A stretch of 64,000 bases of DNA from Cryptomeria japonica (lineage: Eukaryota; Streptophyta; Pinopsida; Cupressales; Cupressaceae): contig NC_081406.1 of NCBI RefSeq assembly GCF_030272615.1, positions 110,309,283-110,373,282 on the forward strand. The letters are read 5' to 3'. The position numbers and the translations under genes were made by a program. This document shows positions 33,130 through 43,696 of this stretch, one piece after another. How positions within the stretch are numbered: the stretch's first letter is position 1; each line of letters opens with the position of its first letter. Under the pieces are notes generated by a model. The model did not search any database. It was not told the DNA's origin and saw only the letters and a program-made list of their open reading frames with translations.

Positions 33130-34211
33130 CTCTAGTCACCAGTCATATGGTGAGAACAACCACTGTCAATGATCCACTCATTGGAATTATCAAACTGGCA
33201 GATAAGAGCCTTCTTGTCTGCCACATCTTCCTTTATAGCAACAAAAACAATGTCTTCATTTTCTTCATCTTCTGATTCCTTGTCTGTGACAACTTCATCA
33301 ACTGCCACAAAATAATTTCTCTAGTTTCCTCCTTTGAATTTCTTGAACCTTTCTGGTTTGTCCTTGTTATCGCCATTAGGACAGTTTATAGCAATATGTC
33401 CTATCTAGTTATAAGAAAAGCATTTCAAAGGTAGCTTACCTTTGTATTTACCGGTTCCTTTAGGAAGCTTCCTAGCAAGGAGAGCTTCAAATGCCATCAG
33501 AATCTCCTCATCATCCATTTCTCTACTCTGTCTAGGTTCACCACTAGTGCTAGCTTCTTTTCCTTTTCTGGATGGTATAGCAGAGGCTTTAAAAGTTGAT
33601 TCAGTCTTTTGAATATTGCCATCAAAACTATTTAGCTCATAGGCTGTCAACTTGGCTATGATGGAGTCCAAGGATACCTTAGTCTTGTCTATTGATCTTA
33701 ACTCCTGAATAGTAGCAACTCTTATTGCATAGACCAACAATAGGGATCTAAGGACTTTGCTTACCATAGTGGAATCTTCTATTTTACCACTTGCACTCTT
33801 GATTTCTCCAACAACTGTTTTGATTCTTATTCCATACTGCTGAATGGTCTCACCTTCAACCATCCGCATATCTTCAAACTTCCCTCTCAGGCTTTCTTCC
33901 TTAGCCTATTTTACATGTTCATCACCACCATAGATATTTTCAAGAGCATCCCATACCTCTTTGGGGTTTACCTTGTCCTGAACATCAATAAACTCAATGT
34001 CAGATAGATTACTAATAAGGGCTTCCATGACTTGCCCATTTTCTTGTATCTCTCTCTTTTGGTCGTCGGTGAGAGTACCAGTAGGGACAACATAAACATT
34101 CTCAACATAACTCCAGTGTTGAGCACCCATGCTTCTGATGAATATCTTCATCCTATCTTTCCGTATACCAAAATTTTCCCTGTTAAACTTTGGACCTTCC
34201 CTCTTCATCAT
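33130..34211 (-). pseudogene. gag: Copia 2 gag and protease
   Basis: The gag begins near 34211 with FNRENFGIRKDRMKIFIRS, the usual Copia gag N-terminus, and has a stop at 33906. A zinc knuckle at about 33425-33380 is damaged: the second Cys is Tyr and a TAG replaces a residue before IGHIAINC. The protease active site DSGCSHHM lies at about 33166-33140 in a shifted frame. A Lys/Ser-rich linker separates gag core and knuckle. Confidence 0.8.
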
Positions 34212-34269
34212 TTGACTGGGATCTTTACCTCAAGTGGTTAAGCTTACAACACAGAGGACCTAGAGGACA

Positions 34270-34280
34270 CTCTGATACCA
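34270..34280 (-). other. Copia 2 primer-binding site
   Basis: TGGTATCAGAG on the minus strand, two bases after the LTR end, is an exact initiator-Met tRNA complement. Confidence 0.92.
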
Positions 34281-34282
34281 AT

Positions 34283-35760
34283 TGATAACTCAATGATGAA
34301 TGAATAGTACCAAACTAGTACTGAGAGGGGGGGGTGAATCAGTATAGACAAAATACTGACCTAAAACCGATTCAACAATAATTACTCCAAATGATTGGCA
34401 AACAGTGACACTGGTTTGAAATAGAGTACAACCGGTAAAACTCAGAATAACTAAAACAATCATAAACTGGTTACTCACTTAGCTTTCCACTCAACTCAAA
34501 ACTACACTACCATTTCACCCTTATGCATGAACAGGTAATCTATCATCATATCTTTACAATAGCTAGTTCAACATGTTTTATTGACAGGTATAAAACATAG
34601 AACCATCATATGCTTAACAAGCAATAACAAAGCATCACACATGACACACATATTTTTCACGTGGAAACCCAACTAGAAAAAACCACAGTGGGGATGAATA
34701 CCCGCAAGCTTGTTGTTGAACTCTTTGGAAGTCCACTTTGTTAGGAGCCTTGTCCTATTAAAGACAGATACAATAGGTTTTGTTAGGAACCGATCCTGTC
34801 AGGGATCACCTAGTTAAGGGATGGCTACAATACCCGATTAAGGGTTAAACCCTATTAAGGGTACCTTGTTAGAGGATTTCAAGAACTCAATAGCTAAAGG
34901 ATTTCTAGAGCTCTCTAGCTTTCCATATCTCAATAACTTCGAGTTACCCTATTAAGGGATTTACAGCAAGCTAGTTAAGGCTACCCTGTTAAGGGATTTT
35001 CCAAGTGTTGAGGTGGTTAGAGATCAATAGGTATTACAATGATCTGGTAATAGCACTCAATGCCAATGCAAATCCGCTTAAGCTCCTCTTCACCTTTTGC
35101 ACTTACACTCTGTAGGTATCTCTTCTCTCCTCTGGTCTAGCAAGAATCACGTATCCCTTCTCTCGGATACTCACACACAACTTTTGCCAACAGCTCTAGA
35201 AAGAGTCACAACATTGACCTTATAGAAAATAGTTATGTCAAAAGCATAAACCCTAAACCCTAAACCTAATAGGCTAAGGAATTAAAACGGTTCAATCCTG
35301 ACCATTGAGCATACTTCATTAATCTCCATCATTCATTTTCTGCCATTTTATAGTCTTCTCATATTCCCAAGGTAGATAGGCAAGATATTTTTTCCACTAT
35401 TTCCATGGCGGCTGATAACCCATCACACATTATCACCGTTTTATAGTCTTCTCATATTCTCGAGGTAGATAGGCAAGATCTTCTTCATGTTATCATGCTA
35501 ACTCATCACATAACGTCACCGGTTGAGCCACATAGGCTTTAAGCACTTCAATCCAGAAACCCTAAAGTTGAGACTAAGAACTGGTAGTCATTCAACGCTT
35601 CCATAAGCCAGTTCACCTTTGAACAAGCACACTGCTTCACTTTGGCACAAATGTTGGTTCAGTGTTATACCGATTCTCACATATGTTGGTTCACACCTTT
35701 GCAACATATTGACATCAATGACAACATACAATAGCATTTTTGATTCTCATAATGCCAAAA
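34283..35760 (-). repeat. Copia 2 5' LTR
   Basis: The LTR is 1478 bp and pairs with 28373-29868. The duplication GTTTA follows at 35761-35765. It also carries the AAACCCTAAACCC run near 35250. Confidence 0.92.
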
Positions 35761-35765
35761 GTTTA

Positions 35766-37892
35766 TAGGTTATGACCATGGAGGCTCACCTCCCAACCTA
35801 GGCTTGGTAGAAGCCACCCCCAAGCTAGGAGATTCAAGGGCTAGACGGGAACACACAAACAAACACATACATGCAAAAACTCAAAACAACAAAAACACAC
35901 TCCCAACCCAAGGTTTAAACAATGTCATTTATGTGAATTTTTAAGTGGGGTGAAGGTGGACTAAGTACCCTTGAGAAGAATTCTACAAATAGTGAACATA
36001 ATGCCATAAAAAGGCTGCAAATAGTGAACATAATGCCATAACAATGTTGTAAATAATGAACATAATGCGATAAAAAGGTTGCAAATATAACACATCCACA
36101 AGTTCCAAACTTGTCCCTATAATTCCTTATGACCCCCAAGGCATACAAGCCAACAACTCCCCTTATAACCCCCATTGTATAAACAATCATAATGTAGCAA
36201 GGGTCACAAAATCCCTTGAGAATCACTATCTTCCAAATGGAGCCTCTCACTCAAAGGTTGTCAAACAGCCCTTCACCCCAAGGCCACTCTACCCTCCCAA
36301 GGGTGAGTTGGACCTTGAAAACTCCCAAAAACAAGACTCAAGGAAACACTATAACAATAAGAAAGAAAACTCATGGGGAAGAACTTCAACAATCTTCCCA
36401 CACACAAAGTAACCAACATTGAAATCATCTTGTAACAAAACTTTCATCAACACAAAAACATACAAGAATTAGAAATATCCAACCTCAAATCTGCCAACAA
36501 AAGGGTGATGAATCCTTTGGAGAAGAGCTACCCAAATCCCCTATCTTCCTCCTTCAAGACTTAGCCAAAAATCCTCTACAAAAAAAACTTGCCGAAATAA
36601 TTCTCAAAACTCAAAGTCTCCAAAATGGAGAGTGGGTGATCAAACTTTTCCCTCCCAAACTATTCCCTCTGAAGCCACACCTCACTCTTTCCAACTCACT
36701 TGGGAAGGGTGAAGGATGCTCATTGGTTAGTCTTCCCAAAACTTTACACACTCCCTAACCAAGGCACCTCAAAAAGGGTAAATGGAATGGGGAAAAGGAA
36801 TGACACTCATGAAGTGGGTTATCTAACCAAGGAAGGCTCTTCTAAAGATGAAATTCGGCCAACTTGGGAAACTCACTTTTTGGGGAGGTTAAACAAGTGC
36901 TAGGGAGTGGACACATGGCTAAATTTGGCCTTCATCCATAGGTACATCATATGGCCCACTAAAAATGCCCCTAACTTGACCCCAGAAGTTAGTTTAACCC
37001 CTTGGAAGTCCACCCAAAGTTTACCGATGGGTCAACTCTGAGTTGACCCTTCTAATGGCTCCCTATCTTAGGTTTACTTGGGACCATTTTTAGGATAATT
37101 GAAAATATATGCATTGGTAAAATAAATTTCCTCAAAAAGAGACATGACAATGCCAACTCAACTTACAAAACATGTGTTAAGTGACACTACAAAAGAATTA
37201 CACATCACTAAAACACACATGGAAAATGTCCCTTTTGCAATTTATAAAATTAACGAATTTCCAAATTAAACACTCATCCAAGCATAACATTTACAAACGA
37301 GGGGTTGTCTCTCCAAATAGATAGCCCCTGGCTTCACAATCACACATAGGCCTAGGCTTGATTCTTTGAATAATTTCCATGGTCACATGGATAATTTTCC
37401 TGCACATCTCACTTGCACATTAGTAATTCCAAAAATAATGTATAATATTATCAAAAGAATACAATTCAGACATCGCAAACAATTCAGACACTTTGCATAT
37501 AATTTCAATCATAAGGATCAATTTTTCATTTATCCAGTAAAATCCACATAATGAAATTTACTCAAAAAGCATCATCATAATCCTTATGAAACTAAATCAT
37601 TAATACGATATGCATCCATGTTTTCTAATATCATAATGAAGTACTACAAATTCTGAGATAGCTAACATACGTCATGTCAAGATTATCAAATCAGTGGATC
37701 CTATAGGATCTAAGTCCATAACACATCAAAATGTGCACCGCAAGGTAAAATGCTTCCATAACCTGGTTTAATTACTTTTCTCACTAATTTATCCATCTAA
37801 CATAGATCATCCTATTGAATTATTGCATTTATTAATATGGTTAGCCTTGGTCAAGTAAGTTAACCAAAGCTTGATTGAGGAGGGGCTCTACA
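35766..37892. other. Right part of insert X, non-coding
   Basis: No gene is seen. A 32-bp unit (GAACATAATGCCATAAAAAGG core) occurs three times at 35994, 36026 and 36058. The rest is ordinary AT-rich sequence ending GCTCTACA. Short open frames near 36216-36903 and 37366-37551 have no family signature. Confidence 0.6.
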
Positions 37893-38351
37893 ACTTACTA
37901 AGAATAATACAATAAAATCTACTACAAGTAAGTCAAGATGCAATGCATCATGTCGGCTCAACAACAATATTATTTGATTAAACCATCTCCATAATGTGTC
38001 GTGGTGATCTAGAATAGATAACGCATGACGGTCCATAACCTAGACCAATTTGTCGGTAATAGCAAATATGTCAACCCGATTAGACCAATAACCAAATCTC
38101 CAAAACCAAGTGTCCAAACCATGTCTTCGACATAGCCAAGTGATCTCCAAATGATACCAAGTCATCCTCAGTGTTGTTGAATGATATAACCTTTCGGTAA
38201 ACTAAATACCGGTGACTGTGCATAAGTCATTGAACTTGTTGGTGAACATAATGTGCCGGTTCATCATAACCAAAGATCTCCAGAAGGATAAGTGTTGATA
38301 AGTGTTGACATCAATGACAAAAACCAATCCAACATATCCATAATACGAACA
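37893..38351 (-). repeat. Copia 1 5' LTR, right piece
   Basis: It continues the LTR from 25159 and matches 21441-21895. It ends TACGAACA, followed by GTTGA. Confidence 0.9.
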
Positions 38352-38356
38352 GTTGA

Positions 38357-38994
38357 AGACTCCACATAAGCTTCTCTTTCACTACATAGAAGATTCCTTG
38401 TTCTTGCTAGTTCTTTTTGCCAAAAAACTCCTTAGATTAGATAGATCTTAGATGCCTTCAAATGAAGAAAGAGAGCTCTTATGCATGAAACCCTAGATCT
38501 TAATTTCGTGTTTAGGCTAACCTAGGATTTGAATTTTTGGCCAATTTCTTGGGGTTAAGAATTACAATATCATAGAATTATGCTCCCAAAATTTTGGGAA
38601 AAATGTCGAGGACCATGTGCAAAGTGCACTCGGTCTGACCAACTTTTCACCAAATTTTCAAGGCCATTAGATATGATTATATTAGAGAGAATCCCAAAGT
38701 TACATTTGATTTCGAGATGTTTTGAGATGCGAAATTGGGCCTTAAAAGTTGAAATAAGATATAATTTGGGTTTATGATTTAATGATTTATTGGAGGAACA
38801 AAATAAAAAGGGGCACACTTAGGGTAAAGGGCCCAATTTTATTATGTATGAAGTGATGGAATATGAATTTAGATTTAATTAATTAAATGCTTAAAGGGAA
38901 ATTTCAATGAAAGATGCAAACACACTAAGGCAGGTGCTAAACTAAGTGTATAATTGTACCACCCTAGTAAGGGTGTACAATTTATAAAGCTACA
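38357..38994 (-). repeat. G2 left LTR, part 2
   Basis: It continues from 20796 and matches 58304-58935. It ends GCTACA; the polypurine tract (CTAAAGTGGGGGATAAA on the minus strand) adjoins at 38995-39010. Confidence 0.85.
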
Positions 38995-39010
38995 TTTATC
39001 CCCCACTTTA

Positions 39011-40311
39011 GTGGTCATATGACACTACATGCATATGCAAGCTAAACTAAACAAAAGTAAACATTCATAAAAAAGGATATATCCACAAGTTGTCGGACAA
39101 AGCCCCCAGTGGTATCTACAGTACGCATTTAGGAACCACACCCTACAAAACCACATGTTAGATAAAATCACAAAATCACCTAAATGCTTACTAAGTAAGG
39201 TGATGAAAATTTGAGGGTAGCTATATTCCCCCCTTGTTTCGTCTTGCTAATTTAGTGAGTGAAATAGGGTATCATGTTTACCACATCGAATTGTGAAAGA
39301 AGTTTGATGACAAATGCTCACAAGAAGATTTGATACAAGATCAAAAACTAATGGAGAATCATTTTGTAAGAAAGAGGATTAAACCTCAATTCCAACACAA
39401 CAAAGAGTTCGAGGATTTGAGAGCTCTCTAACACAAGATGAAAGATTTAAATGGAAATAATTGCAAGAGATATAATGCAACAAACAATGCAACTCCATAA
39501 AGAAAATTGGAAAAGAATGGAGGATTGAAATGACATCAAAGAGAGATTATTTATAACAACATTCTTCTAAAAGAAGGCCAGCGGTCCTCATCGGGGACAT
39601 GCACATTCAAAAAATAAAAGGGTTTATTATAAAAGATACTACTCAATGAAGAAAAGAAATTGATGAATGATCAAAGACTTCCAACACTAAGGAGGAGATC
39701 CCAATTAAGGATATGTACTTAAGATCCCTATTAGCGATGCTTGTTCCAATATGAGAGAAGGAATTCAAATATGAATACACCTCCACAATTAGTAAGAAAT
39801 TCTTATAGAAGACACTACTTCACAAAGGGGAAATTTTAATCTTAAGGAGAGATGTTTGAAATCACTCTTGCCCCCCATATATAGGGAGAAGAGATGAGAT
39901 ATAAATAGGCTATTATGTTGCTTCCAAAAGTATGATTGCATGTGAAATTGTACCATCATGAATGACAATGAGCCCCTAGTAAGTAAGCTGCCAATGTCCC
40001 ATAATGATGAGCAACATAATAGCCATTAATGTTATTTAAAAGACATGGTAGATTGAATGAGGTATTTGAATATGACATGCTAATTGTTGTACTATAAGTG
40101 AGATTAAAAACATATACAAGATGATGAATGTTAAAAGTTCTTTAGAAAGGGAGAAGTTTATAGGAGAAGAATAGGCCACTAAGCCATACTTTTCTTACAC
40201 ACAAGAAATCTTAGGAGAGGGATAAGTGTAATCCATTAGAGCCTTATTCCTATGAGAAGGGAGTTTAGAATTAGTAGAAGATGAAGTCTCATAAGAGGGA
40301 TTAGAAATCTC
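39011..40311. other. G2 3' non-coding region, left copy
   Basis: No gene is seen. The stretch parallels 58952-59989 with small deletions and insertions. It lies between the polypurine tract and the end of the G-patch frame. Confidence 0.65.
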
Positions 40312-41645
40312 TTAATGAGATTCATAAATAGATTTGTTCATCACCCATATTTTCTTATGAGGGGGATGAGTGTTGAAAGAAGTAGAAGATGATTTAATTG
40401 AGGTGAGCTCATCATCACTACTAAATATAGCATTCACATTGAGAGATGGTCTTTTAGATGCTTTGGTGGGCTTAGAAGGATTATATCCAAGTCCAAATGA
40501 AGCTTCATGTGTTTTATGTTCTAAAGGAACTTTAATTCCTTCTTCACTGGCACCACAAACATTGCGATTATAGCCACTCTTAGCTAAAATATGAAAATTA
40601 GGACCATAAAGGGATGCCAAATTAGAAAGAGATGGTTGTGCCTCATATATCTAATTGCTATATGAATTATAGGAAGTATTTGAAGAATCATTCAAATTAG
40701 AATCATCCACAAAGTTGTTACTTAGTTGTTCAAACAAAGTGGGTTGCTCTTTAGGTTCCTCCTTATATTTCTCCTTCTCAGTCATATTTTTTCCAAGATA
40801 CTCTATACTCTCCTATTAAAGTAGGGTTAAAGTATAGAGATCCACAATCATCATCTGAGAGCACTCCTTTGAGAGGAAAGATATCTTTGGGATGAGATTT
40901 CAACTACGTAGAAGAATCAGGAGTACTAGAAGGAAAGAGATCATTAAAGGAAATAGATGTATTTGAAGAAGTAGGAAGATTGGGAGAAGAATGGGAAGGA
41001 GTTGAAAAACAAGATCTCCCTATAAATGGATCTTGAAGAATTGTATCAGCTAACAAGGTGGATGTCTTATTGTTATAAATTAACTTGAGTTTCCTATGCA
41101 AAGTTGAGGGGACATCTTGCATGCTATGAATCCACGATCTCCCTAATAGAAGGTCATATGTCAAATTACCAAGCATGACATGAATAGGTCTAGATAAAGT
41201 AACAGGACCTACTTGAACAGGCAAGGTTATGACACCTAAAGATTGTTTATCAACATTATCAAAGCCTCAAATAGAAATAAAAGTAGGTTTGATGAGAGAA
41301 CGATCCACATTAATCTTATCCAATAAGTCCACACTCCAAACATTAAGGCCAGATCCATTATCCACAAGGGTTCATCTTAAAGCATTATTGTTGATAATAA
41401 CCGCAATCATAAGACAATCATATTGATGTTGGATTTCATGAGAAGGTAACTCATCTTATGTGAATACAATTTGAGCTTTGGTATTGTTTGTAGGATCAAT
41501 CCAAGAAGCCATGTTTCTAGGTGTCACTACAAGTGGGACATCTATGTTTTTCAAAGCATCTTGTAGCATCCCATGATAATTAGGTGAATTTGTAACCAAA
41601 TCCCAAATAGAAATATTGGACGGAGTAGCTTTAAGTTGTTTAAGT
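40312..41645 (-). pseudogene. G2 protease and G-patch, left (deleted) copy
   Basis: On the minus strand a retropepsin begins DNGSGLNV at about 41362-41340 and continues with YDLLLGRSWIHSMQDVPSTLH at 41150-41090. Asn replaces the usual Thr/Ser of D-T/S-G. A Ser/Pro-rich linker and the G-patch-like FHILAKSGYN...CGASEEGIKVPLEH (about 40596-40525) follow; its glycines are partly lost in this copy. The gag region upstream is missing: at about 41645 the sequence jumps into LTR sequence. Confidence 0.75.
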
Positions 41646-42354
41646 TATACTGAGAATTGTAACTGAGAGACTGCAATTCTGAGATCTTGAGCTTCCACCT
41701 TGTCAAAAATTATCTGAAAGTGCATAGCCCAGGGCACCACGCCCCTGTCCTGAGTAGAACTAGGGCACCATGCCCCTATCCCTAATGGTTTTGGGGAAAT
41801 ATGAGGGTTTAGGCTAGTCCATGTGTCTTCTATTGATCTAAAAGTCTCCTGGGTACCTATACCTACACCTGAAACTGAAAAGAGAGGGTTTGGGTGCCTA
41901 TGTAGGGTTTTGCCTTAGTCAAACCCCTTTTTCAGTAATTTCCACCTCCACAAATAGCCTATAATTTATTGAAAATATTTGTGCTAGAACCTTGTGCCTA
42001 TGCAAGATCCTAAATGAGAAAGATAAGAAACTAGAGCTATCTTACACTTTGGAGAGTCAACCCTAAATGCATGTAAATGTAAATATAAATGAGAATGCAA
42101 TTTACCTAAATCAAGTGTGCTAAATTATCTAAAGCATGGATGTAAATGTGAAAATGAGTGTAAAGAAGGTCATACAAAGACATGAAAATAACATGAAATC
42201 ATACCAATCCCCAAAGGAGAGATATATGCTACTAGATCTCCTATTATTCTTCAATGTCTTCAAGGCTCCTTATTGATGATGAATGTTGGATGAATACTTG
42301 ATGAATGTTGTTGAATGTTGTTGAATGTTGTTGAATATTTTTTAATGTTGTTGA
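41646..42354 (-). repeat. G2 middle LTR, truncated, part 1
   Basis: It matches the right LTR from about 63772 and the left LTR from about 20140, so about 380 bp at the LTR start are absent. It ends in TTGTTGAATG repeats and GTTGA (42350-42354), where Copia 5 is inserted. It continues at 58304. Confidence 0.8.
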
Positions 42355-42908
42355 TGTTGGAAATGTGTCTCTAATTCACTTGACCCTTTTTCATACTGAT
42401 CGGGTTGACTCTGGTCGATGAAATAGTGTGAAGGAAATCTGTGAACTCTATTGGTATAACTTTTGCCGATGAACTTGACATATCAGAGCTCAGAGTAGTA
42501 GGTTTGAAGTCATCCCGATGACCCAATGAAGTCATCTTCAGTGATTAGGAGTTCTATCGGCTATCAGATAGACTTGTTCAATGCTATGCTGATACCCAAT
42601 GAATCCTCCTTGGTTCATCAGAGCGTTATCAGTTATCAAGTAGACTTATTTTGTGTTATGCCGATACCTAACAAAATTGGTTTTTGGTCATCGGGGTAGC
42701 ATCAGTTATTGGATGGACAAAAGGATAAAAGGCATGCAGTTTAGATCTAGATCCAATGGTCACCGCTTTACCACTATGGCAAGATGCACAAGGTTTATCT
42801 TATGCGACTTGGCGACCATGGTGGGGCCTGATAAAAAGAGAAACTCAGATAGTTTAATGGGTGAGAAAGTCCGAGATGATCAGATGATTGTCTCTATACC
42901 ACTATGGC
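42355..42908 (+). repeat. Copia 5 5' LTR, left piece
   Basis: It opens TGTTGGAAATGTGTCTC like the 3' LTR at 56957 and breaks at ATGGC (42904-42908), where E4 is inserted. The unbroken site is visible at 57499-57503. Confidence 0.92.
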
Positions 42909-43046
42909 TGTTGGCAGTGGGCCAGCGTCCCTCATGGGGATTTGCGACATGGTTTAACAGCCTCCTATGGATTCTATAAGTCTAGTGGTTTTATCGGGCA
43001 TTGACAGTTCGATCTTTTGGTGCAAGGGCAACCCTAGCTTGTAACA
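42909..43046 (+). repeat. E4 5' LTR (138 bp)
   Basis: It opens TGTTGGCAGTGGG and ends GCTTGTAACA, followed by AT and the primer site. No TATA box is obvious in so short an LTR. Confidence 0.88.
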
Positions 43047-43048
43047 AT

Positions 43049-43060
43049 TGGTATTAGAGC
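43049..43060 (+). other. E4 primer-binding site
   Basis: TGGTATTAGAGC differs by one C-to-T change from the initiator-Met site. The next 40 bases (TCCTCTATTTTCAGAAG and on) match the leader of Copia 1. Confidence 0.85.
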
Positions 43061-43117
43061 TTGGTCCTCTATTTTCAGAAGCCTAACAGCTTGAGGAAGA
43101 TCTTGACACTGGTAGAG

Positions 43118-43206
43118 ATGGAAAACCTGATGAAACAATTAGAAGTATCTCTCTCAGACTCTGATGCAGAAAAGTTGAAAAATATCAAACTTGAAGATGA
43201 CCTAAA
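43118..43206 (+). pseudogene. E4 ORF-A, first part
   Basis: The ATG at 43118 opens MENLMKQLEVSLSDSDAEKL, the start of the coiled-coil gag. Copia 3 interrupts it after CTAAA (43202-43206) and it resumes at 48223. Confidence 0.75.
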
Positions 43207-43637
43207 TGTTGAAATGTGGCGATTGATCAACAAAGTACTATACACTCAGCATGTATCCTCGCCAAGGTCCGGGGCCGGGCTGGGCCCCAAGCAGGGGTTC
43301 GGGGGCGGCAGCCCCCGAGAAAAAAAATTTTGCCATTTTTTCGTTAATGAAAACCGACATTGTAATAAAACCCTAAAAAGGCCGACTTTGTTTGTTGCCC
43401 TAAAAATGCATGTTATAAGCAGCTGGGATGCTTAAGGCATTGTAAGGTTGATGTACTATTTTTGCTGGATAATAAGAAAGATTGGACGGCTGTGTATGGT
43501 GGACGTAACCCATTCTAGGTGAACCACGTTAAATCTCTGTGTTATTTGTGTCTTGTTTTATTTCTTTATCTTTTGTATTAAAATCTGCATATAATTGTTA
43601 GTTCATATTTGCTTCAGATCTTCTTGAAACCCTAACA
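43207..43637 (+). repeat. Copia 3 5' LTR
   Basis: The LTR is 431 bp. It contains a GC-rich segment (about 43262-43320) with one GGGTTCGGGGGCGGCAGCC unit; the 3' LTR has two. It ends CCCTAACA. Confidence 0.93.
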
Positions 43638-43639
43638 AT

Positions 43640-43652
43640 TGGTATCAGAGCG
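43640..43652 (+). other. Copia 3 primer-binding site
   Basis: TGGTATCAGAGCG lies two bases after the LTR end; it is an exact initiator-Met tRNA complement. Confidence 0.93.
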
Positions 43653-43696
43653 AGGTTTTCTGTAAATTGTAGGACTTTTAGATTTCAGTGGGAGCA

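Larger units (their letters stand above)
28373..35760 (-). mobile_element. Copia 2: complete Sirevirus-like element
   Basis: It is flanked by GTTTA duplications (28368-28372 and 35761-35765). 3' LTR 28373-29868; polypurine tract 29869-29883; RNase H, RT, integrase, protease and gag from 30250 to 34211; primer site 34270-34280; 5' LTR 34283-35760. All parts are in canonical Copia order on the minus strand. Stops and at least two frame changes break it. Confidence 0.93.
25160..37892. mobile_element. X: non-coding LTR-like insert in Copia 1 LTR
   Basis: It starts TGTCATGCCC and ends GCTCTACA, with flanks GCTTA (25155-25159) and ACTTA (37893-37897), that is four of five matching duplication bases. 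With Copia 2 removed it is about 5.3 kb and has no retroelement ORF. I see no second copy of either end inside it, so it may be a long solo LTR or a large non-autonomous derivative. It contains an 8-bp stem (TGCCCAAA/TTTGGGCA) at 25165-25182, an AT run, a GC-rich 42-bp tandem repeat, a long TA/CA/GT tract and a 32-bp triple repeat. Orientation is not known. Confidence 0.7.
20797..38351 (-). mobile_element. Copia 1: Sirevirus-like element, internally deleted, carrying insert X
   Basis: It lies between GTTGA duplications (20792-20796, 38352-38356). 3' LTR 20797-21895; polypurine cluster; pol remnant 22272-24450; primer site 24491-24501; 5' LTR 24504-25159 plus 37893-38351. On the minus strand the LTRs open TGTCGGTATT or TGTTCGTATT and end CCTAACA. 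Gag, protease and the first part of integrase are missing: about 55 bases after the primer site the sequence jumps into integrase. RT with FVDDIIFG and the polypurine cluster suggest the Sirevirus lineage. Confidence 0.88.

Noticed and set aside
43230-43435. Continuation of the E4 gag frame into GC-rich sequence
   Set aside because: From 43207 the frame reads the Copia 3 LTR; the true continuation is at 48223.
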